Of a stretch of 52,486 nt of DNA, positions 1 through 9,004 are shown one piece after another. A program made the position numbers and the translations under genes. Location of the stretch: assembly GCA_024277255.1 (NCBI GenBank), contig JAJRVQ010000044.1, forward strand, positions 1-52,486, read 5' to 3'. This DNA comes from Acidobacteriota bacterium (GTDB lineage: Bacteria; Acidobacteriota; Thermoanaerobaculia; Multivoradales; SZUA-115). Under the pieces are notes generated by a model, which ran no database searches, was not told the origin of the DNA, and worked only from the letters and a program-made list of their open reading frames with translations. Position 1 is the stretch's first letter. Each line of letters opens with the position of its first letter.

Positions 1-40
1 GAACGAACAGAACGAACAGAACGAACAGAACGAACAGAAC
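1..40. repeat. 9-nt tandem repeat, about 4.4 copies
   Basis: The unit GAACGAACA is repeated four times perfectly, plus a partial unit, and runs off the left edge. It lies in the reading frame of the CHAT gene and encodes Asn-Glu-Gln triplets, so the true copy number cannot be seen here. A perfect coding 9-mer array is a likely site of strand slippage. Confidence 0.9.
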
Positions 41-2419
41 GTCGACAAGTTAGCCAAACTTCAACAAGCTCAGCGCCACTTCGCAAGAATCCATAGTCCA
101 CTCGCCCTTTTGATTGAGCTCAAGATCGGCTTACTCTATTTCAATACAGGACATGGCGACACGGACACGCCTCAGCCGCTACAACGGCCCCGGGACATTT
201 TTGAATCGGTTCGTGACCGTGCCACTAGCCAACAATTCCTCGCCGTCTCTGGCCAGGCATCCTCCCACGCTGGGCTTTGCGCTCTTTATCAGGGTCAGTT
301 CCACTCCTCCTTGGTCCTCTATGGCGAAGCCCTCGACCTTCTGGGCGACGCCATGGCAGACCCCAGCACGAAAGTGCGTCTGCTCATCCGCAGGATGGGA
401 GTCCTTCGCGCCATGGGCGACACAGACCGAGCAGCGGTTGACCTTGTGAGCTCACTCCAGCTCCAGCATGAGATCAGAAGAATAGACGACCTCCACTTGC
501 TGCGCGGGGAAGCGGCTCTCCTGCTTGCCGAACTCGGTGCGCTGAACTACGCGATCGAGATGCAAGAAGAGACCCTCGAGATTCTCGACCAAGGCCTCTT
601 CAGCGAGCTCGAACCCAAATCCCTCCAATCCAGGGCAAAAGACCTCCTCATCGCATGGACTCGGCTGGCCGGGCTCCGGCTGGAGGCACAAACTGACAGT
701 TCATCGGCCTTCGCCGCGAGGCCTCGAACCAAAGTGGCCCGAGAGCGGTTGGCTTCTGTCTTCGCCGCCCTGGATGCGGCTCGATCCCAAGTACCGCTGA
801 TCCCGGCCGACCAACGCAAAGAACGACAGGCCCGCATTACGGCTATAGGCGCTCAGGCGGACCTGCTGAGCGGCTCCCACAAGGGTGTCGACTCGTTGCG
901 GCAAGCACTGGAAACGCTGCGCGGGCTTGAAATACCAGGCCTGCAAGCGAAACTGCATCATTTGCTGGCGCTTCACCTGGCAGAGCTAGGCGAAAGGAAT
1001 CAAGCACGCGTCGAATTGCAAGATAGCATTGATCTGATCGAAGCCGAGCAAGCCGGCCGTTTCAGCAGCGACTCCGCTCTAAGAACGACTATCACTCCCT
1101 TCGACACGCCTCACGGTTGGACCTCGGCTCCCTTTCGCGCTCTGATCCAAATGCTGATTGAGGAGGATCGTCCCAACGAGGCCTACCGGTTTGCCAACTT
1201 CTATCGCAAGGCTCACTTCCCCGAGAACAGCCAAGATCGTCTGAACGGGTCGGCCTGCCCCGTTGCTCTTCCGGAAGAGTACAGCGCCAGGCAACTCTCG
1301 GCCCAGCTCCCCGAGGGAACGGCGACCCTTCGCGCCATCTCCTATCACCAAGAACTCTACCTTTGGATTCTGGCTGACGGTGAATTTGAGTTCAAGTCAA
1401 TGGCTGTTCCTCGCAGAACGATCGATGGCTGGATCGAAGCACAGAACGGCGACTTCAGCAGCCGAGCCACTCGCGCGCCCGAGACTTGGCGACAAGAAGC
1501 GTACGACGCCTTGATTCGACCCTTCCATCACTTTCTGTTGGCGCATAAGACAGTGCGCCTAGTCTTCGTTCCCGACGATCCTTTGCAGGGTCTTTCGTTC
1601 CCAGCGCTACGGGACTCAGCAACCGACAAACTCCTACTCGATACAAGAATTCTGTCCGTCGCCCCAAGCGTAGCCAGCTACCTGCGAAGCCTGCGCCGCG
1701 ACTGCAATACGCCGCTAGACCCAGATCCGGTAGCCCTGATCTTTGGCAACCCAGCCTTCGACAATCAGTCGAACCTTGGCAACGGCTTCACGCCTCTCCA
1801 GGGCGCCGAACGGGAGGCGACTCAGCTTCAGCGCAATATTTACCCAGGCCGCTCGGATCTCTTTGTGCAAGAGCAGGCTTCCGCCTCACGACTCCTAAGA
1901 ATCGCTGGGGACTACTCGGTTCTTCACCTGGCCGTTCACTCCGTGGTGAATCCACGGAGGCCAGCGAACTCTTACCTGCTTCTTGCCGATACTCCCGACC
2001 GGCCTGGTGTTCTCTTCGCTCACGAGCTCTATCCCTTGCGTCCTTTGAAGTTCACCCGGATCGTGGTTCTAGCCTCCTGCCGAGCCGCCGACGGTGGCGC
2101 TCCGGGGGGCCCAGGAACCTCCGCGCTGGTGCGCTCATTCCTCAGCGCGGGACCCGCGGCCGTGGTCGCCAGCCTATGGGAGGTGGGCGACCACACGACT
2201 AGCCCGCTGATGGATGCACTCCACCGCCACCTGAGTAGCGGCTTCGATGCGGCGGCAGCGCTGCGTTGTGCCCAACTCGATCAAGTTCGCGCGCGTGACA
2301 GCAGTCCCGCGAGTCGCGCACTGGTCAGTTGGTCCCCTTTTCAAGTCTTCGGATTCGCCTCCTCTCCTTTCCCTTCACTGAACCCTGAACCTGACCAACC
2401 CCTGAGGTGTTTACAATGA
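2..2419 (+). CDS. CHAT-domain (caspase-like) protease with helical/TPR-like N-terminal region, 5' partial
   Basis: The frame is open to the left edge, so the gene starts outside the window; the TTG at 110 is only an internal candidate. The visible N-terminus is an Asn-Glu-Gln tandem repeat, followed by a long helical, TPR-like region to about nt 1250. The CHAT domain fills the last third. A probable catalytic His lies in LHLAVHS (codon 1937-1939) and a Cys in LASCRAADGG (codon 2078-2080), followed by the typical SLWEVGD segment. CHAT enzymes are clan CD cysteine peptidases that often cut a partner encoded next door, as in Craspase and gasdermin systems. The stop codon overlaps the ATG of the next gene (ATGA), so the two are probably translated together. 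No CRISPR locus or recognisable gasdermin is nearby. Domain call is firm; substrate unknown. Confidence 0.88.
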   Translation, partial: NEQNEQNEQNEQNVDKLAKLQQAQRHFARIHSPLALLIELKIGLLYFNTGHGDTDTPQPLQRPRDIFESVRDRATSQQFLAVSGQASSHAGLCALYQGQFHSSLVLYGEALDLLGDAMADPSTKVRLLIRRMGVLRAMGDTDRAAVDLVSSLQLQHEIRRIDDLHLLRGEAALLLAELGALNYAIEMQEETLEILDQGLFSELEPKSLQSRAKDLLIAWTRLAGLRLEAQTDSSSAFAARPRTKVARERLASVFAALDAARSQVPLIPADQRKERQARITAIGAQADLLSGSHKGVDSLRQALETLRGLEIPGLQAKLHHLLALHLAELGERNQARVELQDSIDLIEAEQAGRFSSDSALRTTITPFDTPHGWTSAPFRALIQMLIEEDRPNEAYRFANFYRKAHFPENSQDRLNGSACPVALPEEYSARQLSAQLPEGTATLRAISYHQELYLWILADGEFEFKSMAVPRRTIDGWIEAQNGDFSSRATRAPETWRQEAYDALIRPFHHFLLAHKTVRLVFVPDDPLQGLSFPALRDSATDKLLLDTRILSVAPSVASYLRSLRRDCNTPLDPDPVALIFGNPAFDNQSNLGNGFTPLQGAEREATQLQRNIYPGRSDLFVQEQASASRLLRIAGDYSVLHLAVHSVVNPRRPANSYLLLADTPDRPGVLFAHELYPLRPLKFTRIVVLASCRAADGGAPGGPGTSALVRSFLSAGPAAVVASLWEVGDHTTSPLMDALHRHLSSGFDAAAALRCAQLDQVRARDSSPASRALVSWSPFQVFGFASSPFPSLNPEPDQPLRCLQ

Positions 2420-3501
2420 ATTTCGTATTGCGAATCTATTTTCTAGGACTGATGGCCTTTGTACCGAGCCAGGACGGACACGAGGCAACGGTGCTTCTGC
2501 TCGATGCCCGCCCAGGCGCGGTTCTACTGAGAGAGCACCCAACCATTGAAGCTCATGTTCCGCTGCTGCTCGCCCGCGGAATCTGCAGTGGCGATTGCGG
2601 TGCAGCTCAAAGATCGAGTATCGCCCAGCGTATCGCTCCTCACCTCGGAGCCAGCGATGCCACGGCCCAGCTAGAGTCCGCTCTCCAGGGTGGAGGCGCC
2701 TGGAAACTCACCGGCACGGATCTCTCGATCAATCCACCGAATACTCGTTCGGCTCCCAACGACAAAGCGAACCTTCACATCGCTGGTCGGCAACAGCTAC
2801 ACGCTCGGTCAGCCTCTGCTGACCTGGAGCTTTCCGTTGATCATCTCGAAGATTTCGGCTTAGTGACCGACCTGAGCTATCTGGTGGGCGATCACGGAAC
2901 CGTGGATCTCGGCTTGCTCAAGACTGGAACCTCTGATCCCCGCATAGTGGCTCGTTTGCCCCTGACAGCCGGTCGCCTCCGAACACGCACTGTGTTCCAG
3001 GTTGACAACGACATTGTTCCGATCGAGTTCCGCTCCTCCGCTCAGTCCATTACTCTACCCGCCTCGGCCGATTCCGCGATCCTGGACCTTGAGATTTTCG
3101 GGCCTGACATCGAGATAGTGGCCGTGGATCTCGCTTCAGGCTGCACCCGCAGGATGCGACTGGCACCGACTGAACCTGGCGGGGTAGTTGAAATTGCCCT
3201 ACTCAACTCGCCTGAGTCCAGCTACGACCCCGTAGTTGTCCGCCAGCGAGAAGCTCATCCTCCGCAAACAGGCCACCATTTCGCGCTGTACTACCAGCTA
3301 GCGGAGAATCCCTCGCCAGAGGGCGACCGCCCCCTGCCTCACTTGGGAAGCGGTGAGCGAGTGGCGAACCCTGTGACTGAGTTGAACCCAGAACTCCAGT
3401 CTGATCTTCTCCAAGCTCTGGGTCTGACCAGCTCTCGCGGTGCCTATGACCGGATCATCTGCCCACTGGCTCAACTTCCCGCGCCGACCTTCGACAAGTA
3501 G
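2416..3501 (+). CDS. unknown protein coupled to the CHAT protease
   Basis: This 361-residue protein has no family I can name with confidence. I chose ATG 2416 over the upstream GTG at 2407 because GAGG (2404-2407) sits 8 nt ahead and the ATG overlaps the CHAT stop codon. It opens with a short hydrophobic segment (FVLRIYFLGLMAFVPS), more like a buried strand than a clear signal peptide. The rest is a mixed, probably beta-rich soluble protein with few cysteines. Strict pairing with a CHAT peptidase makes it a candidate substrate, effector or regulator, but that rests on position alone. I saw no gasdermin, Csx30 or pore-former motif. Confidence 0.75.
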   Translation: MNFVLRIYFLGLMAFVPSQDGHEATVLLLDARPGAVLLREHPTIEAHVPLLLARGICSGDCGAAQRSSIAQRIAPHLGASDATAQLESALQGGGAWKLTGTDLSINPPNTRSAPNDKANLHIAGRQQLHARSASADLELSVDHLEDFGLVTDLSYLVGDHGTVDLGLLKTGTSDPRIVARLPLTAGRLRTRTVFQVDNDIVPIEFRSSAQSITLPASADSAILDLEIFGPDIEIVAVDLASGCTRRMRLAPTEPGGVVEIALLNSPESSYDPVVVRQREAHPPQTGHHFALYYQLAENPSPEGDRPLPHLGSGERVANPVTELNPELQSDLLQALGLTSSRGAYDRIICPLAQLPAPTFDK

Positions 3502-3736
3502 CGAGTTCTCACCGTGTTTGCTGCGGTGCTTGCCCTTACTGCATACAGATCTCGTGGTGAGACACCGTAGCTGGCTGAAGATTGAAGCACCTTGCCTACT
3601 CCGGCACGTTGCCGCGCGCAGATCAGAGGGGACCACCCCCTCCCTCATCACATAACGCTATAGTCAACCCTCCTCCACCGCCCATGCGCCAAAGATCCAT
3701 CCATCGAACCAGCAACTCACCCGAGGACTCCTCCGC

Positions 3737-6109
3737 GTGAGCGATGCGTTCTTCAAGAGGCCGATTCTCAACTCGCCCTACGAGTACCCGGCGCGCCATT
3801 GGGAGTTGGACGAGGAGGGCCAGCCGACGCAGCGTATTCTTGACGAGCGGCGCCCGTCTAAGTTGATTTCTCCGATCCCGCGCTCGCGCAAGCAACGGGG
3901 CTCGAAGCAGCGCGAGTTCGTGCTCGGCGAGGAGTCGCTCTCCACCGAGGAGCAGCAGTACGACCCTACACCGGTGATCAACCGGCTGCGGCCTCGGATT
4001 GACGAGTGGCGGGCGCTGCCCAATCCCAACGGTTGGGGCGTCACGCCGGAGACGGCTCGCCTGCTCGAACATTGGCGCAGCTACCCGTTTCAAGAGATTC
4101 GCCCCTTCTTCGCCCAGCTGGAGGCGGTGGAGACGGCGATCTGGCTGACCGAGGTGGCCCCCCACTTGGGCAAGGGCTTCTTGGACCACCTGAAGGATGC
4201 CAACGCGGAGGCCAACCCGGGGCTCGACCGGCTGGCGCTCAAGCTGGCCACCGGTGCCGGCAAGACGATGGTGATGGCGATGTTGATCGCCTGGCAGACG
4301 CTCAACGCCGTGCGCCGCCCCAACAGCCAGCGGTTCACCCGTGGCTTCTTGATCGTCTGCCCGGGGATCACCATCCGCGACCGGCTGCGCGTGCTGCAAC
4401 CCAACGATCCCAACAGCTACTACCAGAATAGGGAGCTGGTGCCTCGCGACATGTTGACCGATCTGTTGCGGGCCGAGATTGTCATCACCAACTACCACGC
4501 CTTCAAGCTGCGCGAGCGCATGCCGCTAGCCAAGACCAGCCGCGCCTTGCTCCAAGGTCGCGGCGAGGCGATCCACACGCTGGAGAGCGAAGGGCAAATG
4601 GTCCAGCGCGTCATGCCCCAGTTGATGAGCCTCAAGAAGATCCTGGTGCTCAACGACGAAGCCCACCACTGCTACCGCGAAAAGCCCGAAAGCGACGACG
4701 AGGGCAAGCTCAAGGGCGACGAGCGCAAAGAGGCGGCCAAGAATCGCGACGCCGCCCGGCTGTGGATCTCCGGGCTGGAGATCGTCCAGAAGAAGTTGGG
4801 GATCCAACGCATCTTCGACCTCTCGGCCACCCCCTTCTTCCTGCGCGGCTCAGGGTACCGCGAGGGCACTCTCTTCCCGTGGACGATGTACGACTTCTCG
4901 CTGATGGATGCTATCGAGTGCGGCATTGTCAAACTGCCCCGGGTGCCGGTTTCAGACAACATCCCCGGCGCCGAGATGCCCAAGTACCGCGAACTGTGGA
5001 AACACATCAGCACCCAGATGCCCAAGAAGGGCCGCGGCAAGGCGGCCAAGCTCGACCCGCTCTCTCTTCCCCAGCTCTTGAAGTCCGCCCTCGAAGCGCT
5101 CTACGGCCACTACGAGAAGACCTACAACGAGTGGCAAAAGGAGGGGGGCAACGCTCCGCCCTGCCTTATCGTGGTCTGCAACAACACCGCCACCTCGAAG
5201 CTGGTCTACGACTACATCTCCGGCTTCGAGCGCCAGGAGGAGGACGGTTCCACGGTGACCGTCCCCGGCCGGCTGGCCCTCTTCCAAAACTACGACGACC
5301 ACGGCAACCCGCTCGCCCGGCCACGAACGCTGCTCATCGACAGCGAACAACTCGAATCCGGCGAGGCGCTCGACACCAACTTCCGCAAGATGGCCAAGGA
5401 GGAGATCGCCCGCTTCCGCGACGAGATCGTCCAGCGCACCGGCGACCGCAAAGCGGCCGACAACCTCAGCGACCAGGATCTCCTGCGCGAGGTGATGAAC
5501 ACGGTGGGCAAGCCGGGCCGGCTGGGCGGCTCGATCCGCTGTGTGGTCTCGGTCTCGATGCTCACCGAGGGGTGGGACGCCAACACCGTCACCCACGTTC
5601 TCGGGGTACGCGCCTTCGGCACCCAGCTGCTGTGCGAGCAGGTGATCGGCCGCGCCTTGCGGCGCCAGTCGTACGATTTGAATACGGGCGGCCTCTTCGA
5701 CGTCGAGTACGCCGACGTGCTCGGCATCCCCTTCGACTTCAGCGCCAAGCCGGTCCCGGCGCCGCCGAACAAGCCCCGCGAGACCGTCTTGGTCAAAGCG
5801 ATGCTGCCCGAGCGCGCCGCGCTGGAGATCCGCTTTCCCCGCGTGGACGGCTACCGGGTGGAGCTGCCCGAAGAGCGGCTCAAGGCGCGCTTCACCACCG
5901 ATTCGACCCTCACCCTGACCCCGGATCTCGTCGGCCCCTCCAAGACCCACAACGAAGGCATTGTCGGCGAGGGGGTCGATCTCGATTTCCAACATCTGGA
6001 AGACATGCGCCACTCCACACGCGCCGGTGAGCCTAGCCGGCCGAGGAAACACCCCTATGGCAACCGACTTGATCTGACCCCGCGCCTACCTACCAACCGC
6101 GTCCGCTGA
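3737..6109 (+). pseudogene. BPTD_3080-like (type III-like) restriction helicase, C-terminally truncated
   Basis: The N-terminal two thirds is a well-kept SF2 helicase/translocase of restriction enzymes: Walker A in ATGAGKTMVM, motif II in LNDEAHHCY, motif III in LSATPFF, and motifs V-VI in LTEGWDANT and QVIGRALRRQ. The GTG start has GAGGA 9 nt upstream. Family members known to me run to about 1000 residues, ending in a nuclease region. Here homology appears to stop near nt 6020 (HLEDMRHST), followed by about 30 unrelated residues and a stop, giving 790 residues. The nuclease part therefore seems lost. No companion DNA methyltransferase is visible on either side. The gene is probably dead for restriction, although a truncated ATPase could still be made. 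Confidence 0.8.
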
Positions 6110-6119
6110 TTAATCAAGA

Positions 6120-6419
6120 TTGGCACCTTCGCTCCCGCTGCTGGGCAAGGCATACCTGACTCGCGCCTCAGAAGTTCTCCCGAAGGCTCGCCCTCAACAG
6201 ATCGCCGAAATCGAGAGCGGCCAAATTCCCTTTACCTTGGCCGCGCCACAGAGAATAGACCTGCGCCACGCCATCGAGTTCAGACTCAAAGAAGCTCTCT
6301 CCGTACTGCAAAGCGCTCTTGAAGACGATGAGGTGAGCATTCAGGAGCGCGCGCAATCCGTATGGGGCGAGCTGGCCATCTGGCCGTGCCGACGTTCCAC
6401 GTCTGTAGATTACTCATGA
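6120..6419 (+). CDS. doubtful short ORF, hypothetical
   Basis: A 99-residue frame begins at TTG, without a convincing ribosome binding site, 10 nt after the truncated restriction gene. The central part (AIEFRLKEALSVLQSALED) looks helical and could be a relic of a real gene, but I recognise no family. It may be debris from the event that removed the restriction gene's 3' end. The remaining stretch to 6509 holds nothing I can identify. Confidence 0.2.
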   Translation: MAPSLPLLGKAYLTRASEVLPKARPQQIAEIESGQIPFTLAAPQRIDLRHAIEFRLKEALSVLQSALEDDEVSIQERAQSVWGELAIWPCRRSTSVDYS

Positions 6420-6509
6420 CAGGACGACCGATCACCACCTATCTTGTTGGCTCGATTCGTTCCGCTGAATGCGCTGTATAGACCTGTACGCACGCCGGGC
6501 ATGATACCC

Positions 6510-6539
6510 TTGACACCGAGCTTTGAGCGGCTGTAAGCT
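6510..6539 (+). promoter_or_regulatory. candidate sigma-70 promoter for the 6563 gene
   Basis: A perfect -35 box TTGACA (6510-6515) is followed after 18 nt by TAAGCT (6534-6539). A start near 6546 would leave a short leader containing the strong ribosome binding site AGGAGG at 6552-6557. Confidence 0.45.
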
Positions 6540-6562
6540 GTAAACCTAGAAAGGAGGTTGTC

Positions 6563-7048
6563 ATGAGCAGCACCATACAAGAAGAGCAACTCCGTGCCAC
6601 ATACTCGGCAGTACAGACTGATCGTGACCGGATTGACCGAGAGATCGAAAAATTGGCAGCCGAGCGCGACGAACTGAATAGAATCAGTAGTTATCTCGAC
6701 AAGCGGCTTGGTAAGTCGCCGGAGGTGGTGGTGGCTAAGGAGCAGGAACCTGCCGGCACTTGGGCAAGCCTGACCACTGCCGACGCTTGCGAGGCTTACT
6801 TGCGCAGCGTGGGTCCTCCTGAGCGCGATACAAACGAGATCATCGAGGGCATCCAAAACGGCGGATGGACGACGTATGCGGAAAAGCCGTATACGACGGT
6901 TTTCGGCACCCTGAACCGCGAATGGAAGAAGCCCGACTCTCGGTTCTTCAAACTACATGGGCGATGGGGTCTGGAGGAGTGGGCGGCAGATGAGCCTCAA
7001 CCCGCCGAGATTCCCGGTATCCGGCTACAAACTTTCGGAGGAGACTAG
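6563..7048 (+). CDS. small protein with coiled coil and HARE-HTH-like winged helix
   Basis: The 161-residue product starts at an ATG with AGGAGG 5 nt upstream, one of the best ribosome binding sites in the window. Residues about 5-50 form a charged coiled coil (DRIDREIEKLAAERDELN). Residues about 70-135 (TTADACEAYLRSVGPPERDT through FFKLHGRWGLEEW) fit the winged-helix pattern of the HARE-HTH/RNAP-delta type, which occurs in restriction-associated and chromatin proteins. That match is from memory of the pattern. It has its own promoter and is followed by a hairpin, so it appears to be a single-gene unit lying between broken defence genes. A DNA-binding role is likely but unproven. Confidence 0.7.
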   Translation: MSSTIQEEQLRATYSAVQTDRDRIDREIEKLAAERDELNRISSYLDKRLGKSPEVVVAKEQEPAGTWASLTTADACEAYLRSVGPPERDTNEIIEGIQNGGWTTYAEKPYTTVFGTLNREWKKPDSRFFKLHGRWGLEEWAADEPQPAEIPGIRLQTFGGD

Positions 7049-7066
7049 ACTGTCCTAAGTTAAGGA

Positions 7067-7098
7067 AGGGTTCCGACTGCTGACACAGCCGGAACCCT
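7067..7098 (+). terminator. strong hairpin after the HARE-HTH-like gene
   Basis: AGGGTTCCG (7067-7075) pairs perfectly with CGGAACCCT (7090-7098). A further CTG/CAG pairing lies inside after one mismatch, closing a 6-nt loop. It begins 18 nt after the stop codon. There is no T-run after it, so termination would be atypical. It could also stabilise the 3' end. Confidence 0.5.
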
Positions 7099-7271
7099 GG
7101 AAACATCAACTCGGCGTACCCGGTAAGGCACAACGGCTGAAGTCCATCTTCATTAGTCTAAGCGCTGACCGAGTCGCCGTCAACATGGAGGCCACATCGG
7201 TGAAGCACTTTTGGACAGGTCCACGACCGCTGCACAGGTTCCTGCTGGGGTTACTGACGGCAAGTCGCGGG

Positions 7272-7383
7272 CCATGATCTGAGGTTACGGAGGTCGGCCC
7301 GCTCCAGGCCGAGCAATACGACCCAGGATCATGGTTAGGGGGCCGGTCTGACCGGCCGAGTTCGATTCTCCCGCCTTCCACCA
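7272..7383. other. structured non-coding stretch with tRNA-like T-loop and CCA end
   Basis: CCATGATC (7272-7279) pairs with GATCATGG (7328-7335) around a 6-bp hairpin TCGGCC/GGCCGA (7294-7299/7307-7312). A 7-bp hairpin GGCCGGT/ACCGGCC follows (7341-7347/7351-7357). Then comes GTTCGATTC and an acceptor-like GCCTTCCACCA ending at 7383, which looks like a tRNA or tmRNA 3' end. I could not build a full tRNA: the T-stem has only three pairs and no good anticodon arm forms. No tmRNA tag reading frame ending in ALAA was found. It may be an attachment-site relic, a decayed tRNA, or an unknown structured RNA. The rest of the gap 7049-7390 shows no gene. Confidence 0.35.
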
Positions 7384-7390
7384 TTTCAGT

Positions 7391-7591
7391 TTACACCTCG
7401 CTCGCCAGTTCTCGCTCGGCTTCTCGAATTAGCCGCTCGCGTGTCCACGCCGACACGCTGAGACCGGGTCGGTCAGCGGCGTCTTTGACAAGCTCATAGT
7501 CCGCTTGCCGCATCCGTAGACGGATGGCCTTGTCGAACCGCTTATCGGGTGGTTCCGGTGGACATCCAATCAGATCAACACTGCAGGCCAA
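7391..7591 (-). CDS. ribbon-helix-helix (CopG/Arc-like) protein, orphan
   Basis: The C-terminal 50 residues match an RHH DNA-binding fold: strand KRFDKAIRLRM, helix ADYELVKDAAD, turn GLSVSAW, helix TRERLIREAERE. The frame is open much further upstream, but that part lies opposite the helicase fragment and looks non-coding. The TTG at 7591 is the nearest plausible start before the fold and gives about 66 residues; the start is uncertain. No toxin gene lies beside it, so it is an orphan antitoxin-like regulator or a relic. A 10-bp inverted repeat sits across its proposed 5' end. Confidence 0.5.
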   Translation of the reverse strand: MACSVDLIGCPPEPPDKRFDKAIRLRMRQADYELVKDAADRPGLSVSAWTRERLIREAERELASEV

Positions 7592-7638
7592 AATGCCTAC
7601 AAAGCATCTCTGGGCCTGTACATTATTGGCCTGCAGTA
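7580..7638. repeat. 10-bp inverted repeat at the 5' end of the RHH gene
   Basis: ACTGCAGGCC (7580-7589) and GGCCTGCAGT (7629-7638) are exact reverse complements 39 nt apart. The pair straddles the proposed start of the minus-strand RHH gene, so it could be a paired operator for autoregulation. It also lies within 26 nt of the point where helicase homology begins (7664), so it could mark an insertion junction. Confidence 0.45.
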
Positions 7639-7663
7639 AAGATGATGAGTTGAGAGATAGTAA

Positions 7664-8851
7664 CTCCTCGGCCGCCAACCCCGGCTCGCCGAACGGCTCG
7701 ATGTCTACTCCCTGGGGGCCATCGCTCGACGGCTCTACAGACTCAACCTGGGGCCGTTCGAGATCGCCGGCGAGGAGATCGTCCAAATGCTGATTGCCTC
7801 GGCGGCCACGCGAGTGGGAGGAAGTCGATTCACTCCCCTATTCTTGCGCGCCGAATGGCACCAGGTGGTCGACGCCTGGCAACTCTCCACCTGGGAGCAA
7901 TACCGCACCGTGCAGCGTCTAGGCCGCAAGAAGCGCTTCGGCGAGGGCCAACGCCAACGGGGCTGGGCGATCTTCGAGCGCGTTCGCCAAGGGCTCGCCG
8001 AACGCGGTTTGATCACCGAGCCACAGCTCTACACCCAGCTCGCCGACCACTTTCGCCAAGTCGAACACCCACCCTTCGAGTACCTGGTGATCGACGAATC
8101 CCAAGATGTCAGCGTGGCCCAACTGCGCTTCCTCGCCGCCCTGGGCAAGAACCGGCCCGACAGCCTCTTCTTCGCCGGCGACCTCGGCCAGCGCATTTTC
8201 CAACAACCCTTCTCGTGGAAGAGCCTCGGCGTCGATGTGCGCGGACGCTCCCATACCCTGCGCATCAACTACCGCACCTCCCACCAGATTCGCGCCCAGG
8301 CCGACCGCCTCTTAGAGCCCGAGCTGCACGACGTGGACGGCATCGCCGAGAGCCGCCGCGGCACCCACTCGGCCTTCAGCGGGCCGGCGCCGGTGGTCGA
8401 GGTGGCCCGCTCGCCGGAGGCGGAAGGCCGCCTCGCCGGCCAGTGGATCGCGGCGCGGATCGAGGAGGGGCTCAAGCCCCACGAGATCGCGATCATCGTG
8501 CGCTCCCCGGCGCAACTGCCTCGCGCTCGCTTAGCGGCAGAGCTTGCCGGCGCGGAGGCGGCAGAGCTGAGCGACACCCTAGAAGCCCGGGAAGATCACC
8601 TCGCGCTGTGCACCATGCACCAGGCCAAAGGGCTCGAATTCCGCGCCGTGGCGGTGCTCGCCTGCGACGAGGAGATCCTCCCGCTACAGAGCCGCATCGA
8701 AACCGCCGCCGAAGAGGCGGACCTCGACGAGATCTACAACTCCGAACGCCACCTGCTCTACGTCGCCTGCACCCGCGCCCGCGACCACCTGCTGGTCACC
8801 GGCGTGGCGCCGGGCTCGGAGTTCTTGGAAGATCTTTCTGGAGCCGGTTGA
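7664..8851 (+). pseudogene. UvrD/Rep-type SF1 helicase, N-terminally truncated
   Basis: The frame is open from 7664, just after a TAA. ATG 7787 is an internal methionine without a ribosome binding site. Motif II (LVIDESQD), motif III (FFAGDLGQRIFQ), motif IV (LRINYRTSHQ), motif V (CTMHQAKGLEF) and motif VI (LLYVACTRARDH) are all present and in order. The Q motif and Walker A, which should lie several hundred residues earlier, are missing. A helicase without motif I cannot bind ATP normally, so this is a 5'-deleted relic. The intact remainder suggests the loss is recent. Its last residues (GVAPGSEFLEDL) recur at 11541-11598. Confidence 0.8.
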
Positions 8852-9004
8852 GCCTCCGAAGCCCTTCGATGGCGATGGCGAACCCGCACTCTTACGCCTC
8901 CACCAGTAGCCGACGGTGCTGCGGGCCCCCGATTCATTCAGATCGACAGCCACGCAGCTGATCGCCACCCACCTCGGCGGATGGGTGGCGTCGAAAGTCA
9001 GTTC

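Noticed and set aside
2416..3501. Bacterial gasdermin or Csx30 as partner of the CHAT protease
   Set aside because: The length and N-terminus do not fit a gasdermin, and no CRISPR or sigma-factor partner is nearby. No motif supports either.
7064..7383. tmRNA gene
   Set aside because: A 5' GGAAGGGTTCCGAC and a 3' TTCGATT...CCA are suggestive, but there is no tag peptide ending in ALAA, the T-stem has only three pairs, and the 5' part forms its own hairpin. Kept only as an unexplained structured region.
7289..7383. tRNA-Sec or another long-arm tRNA
   Set aside because: An acceptor and long variable arm can be drawn, but the acceptor has a mismatch and no proper anticodon arm forms.
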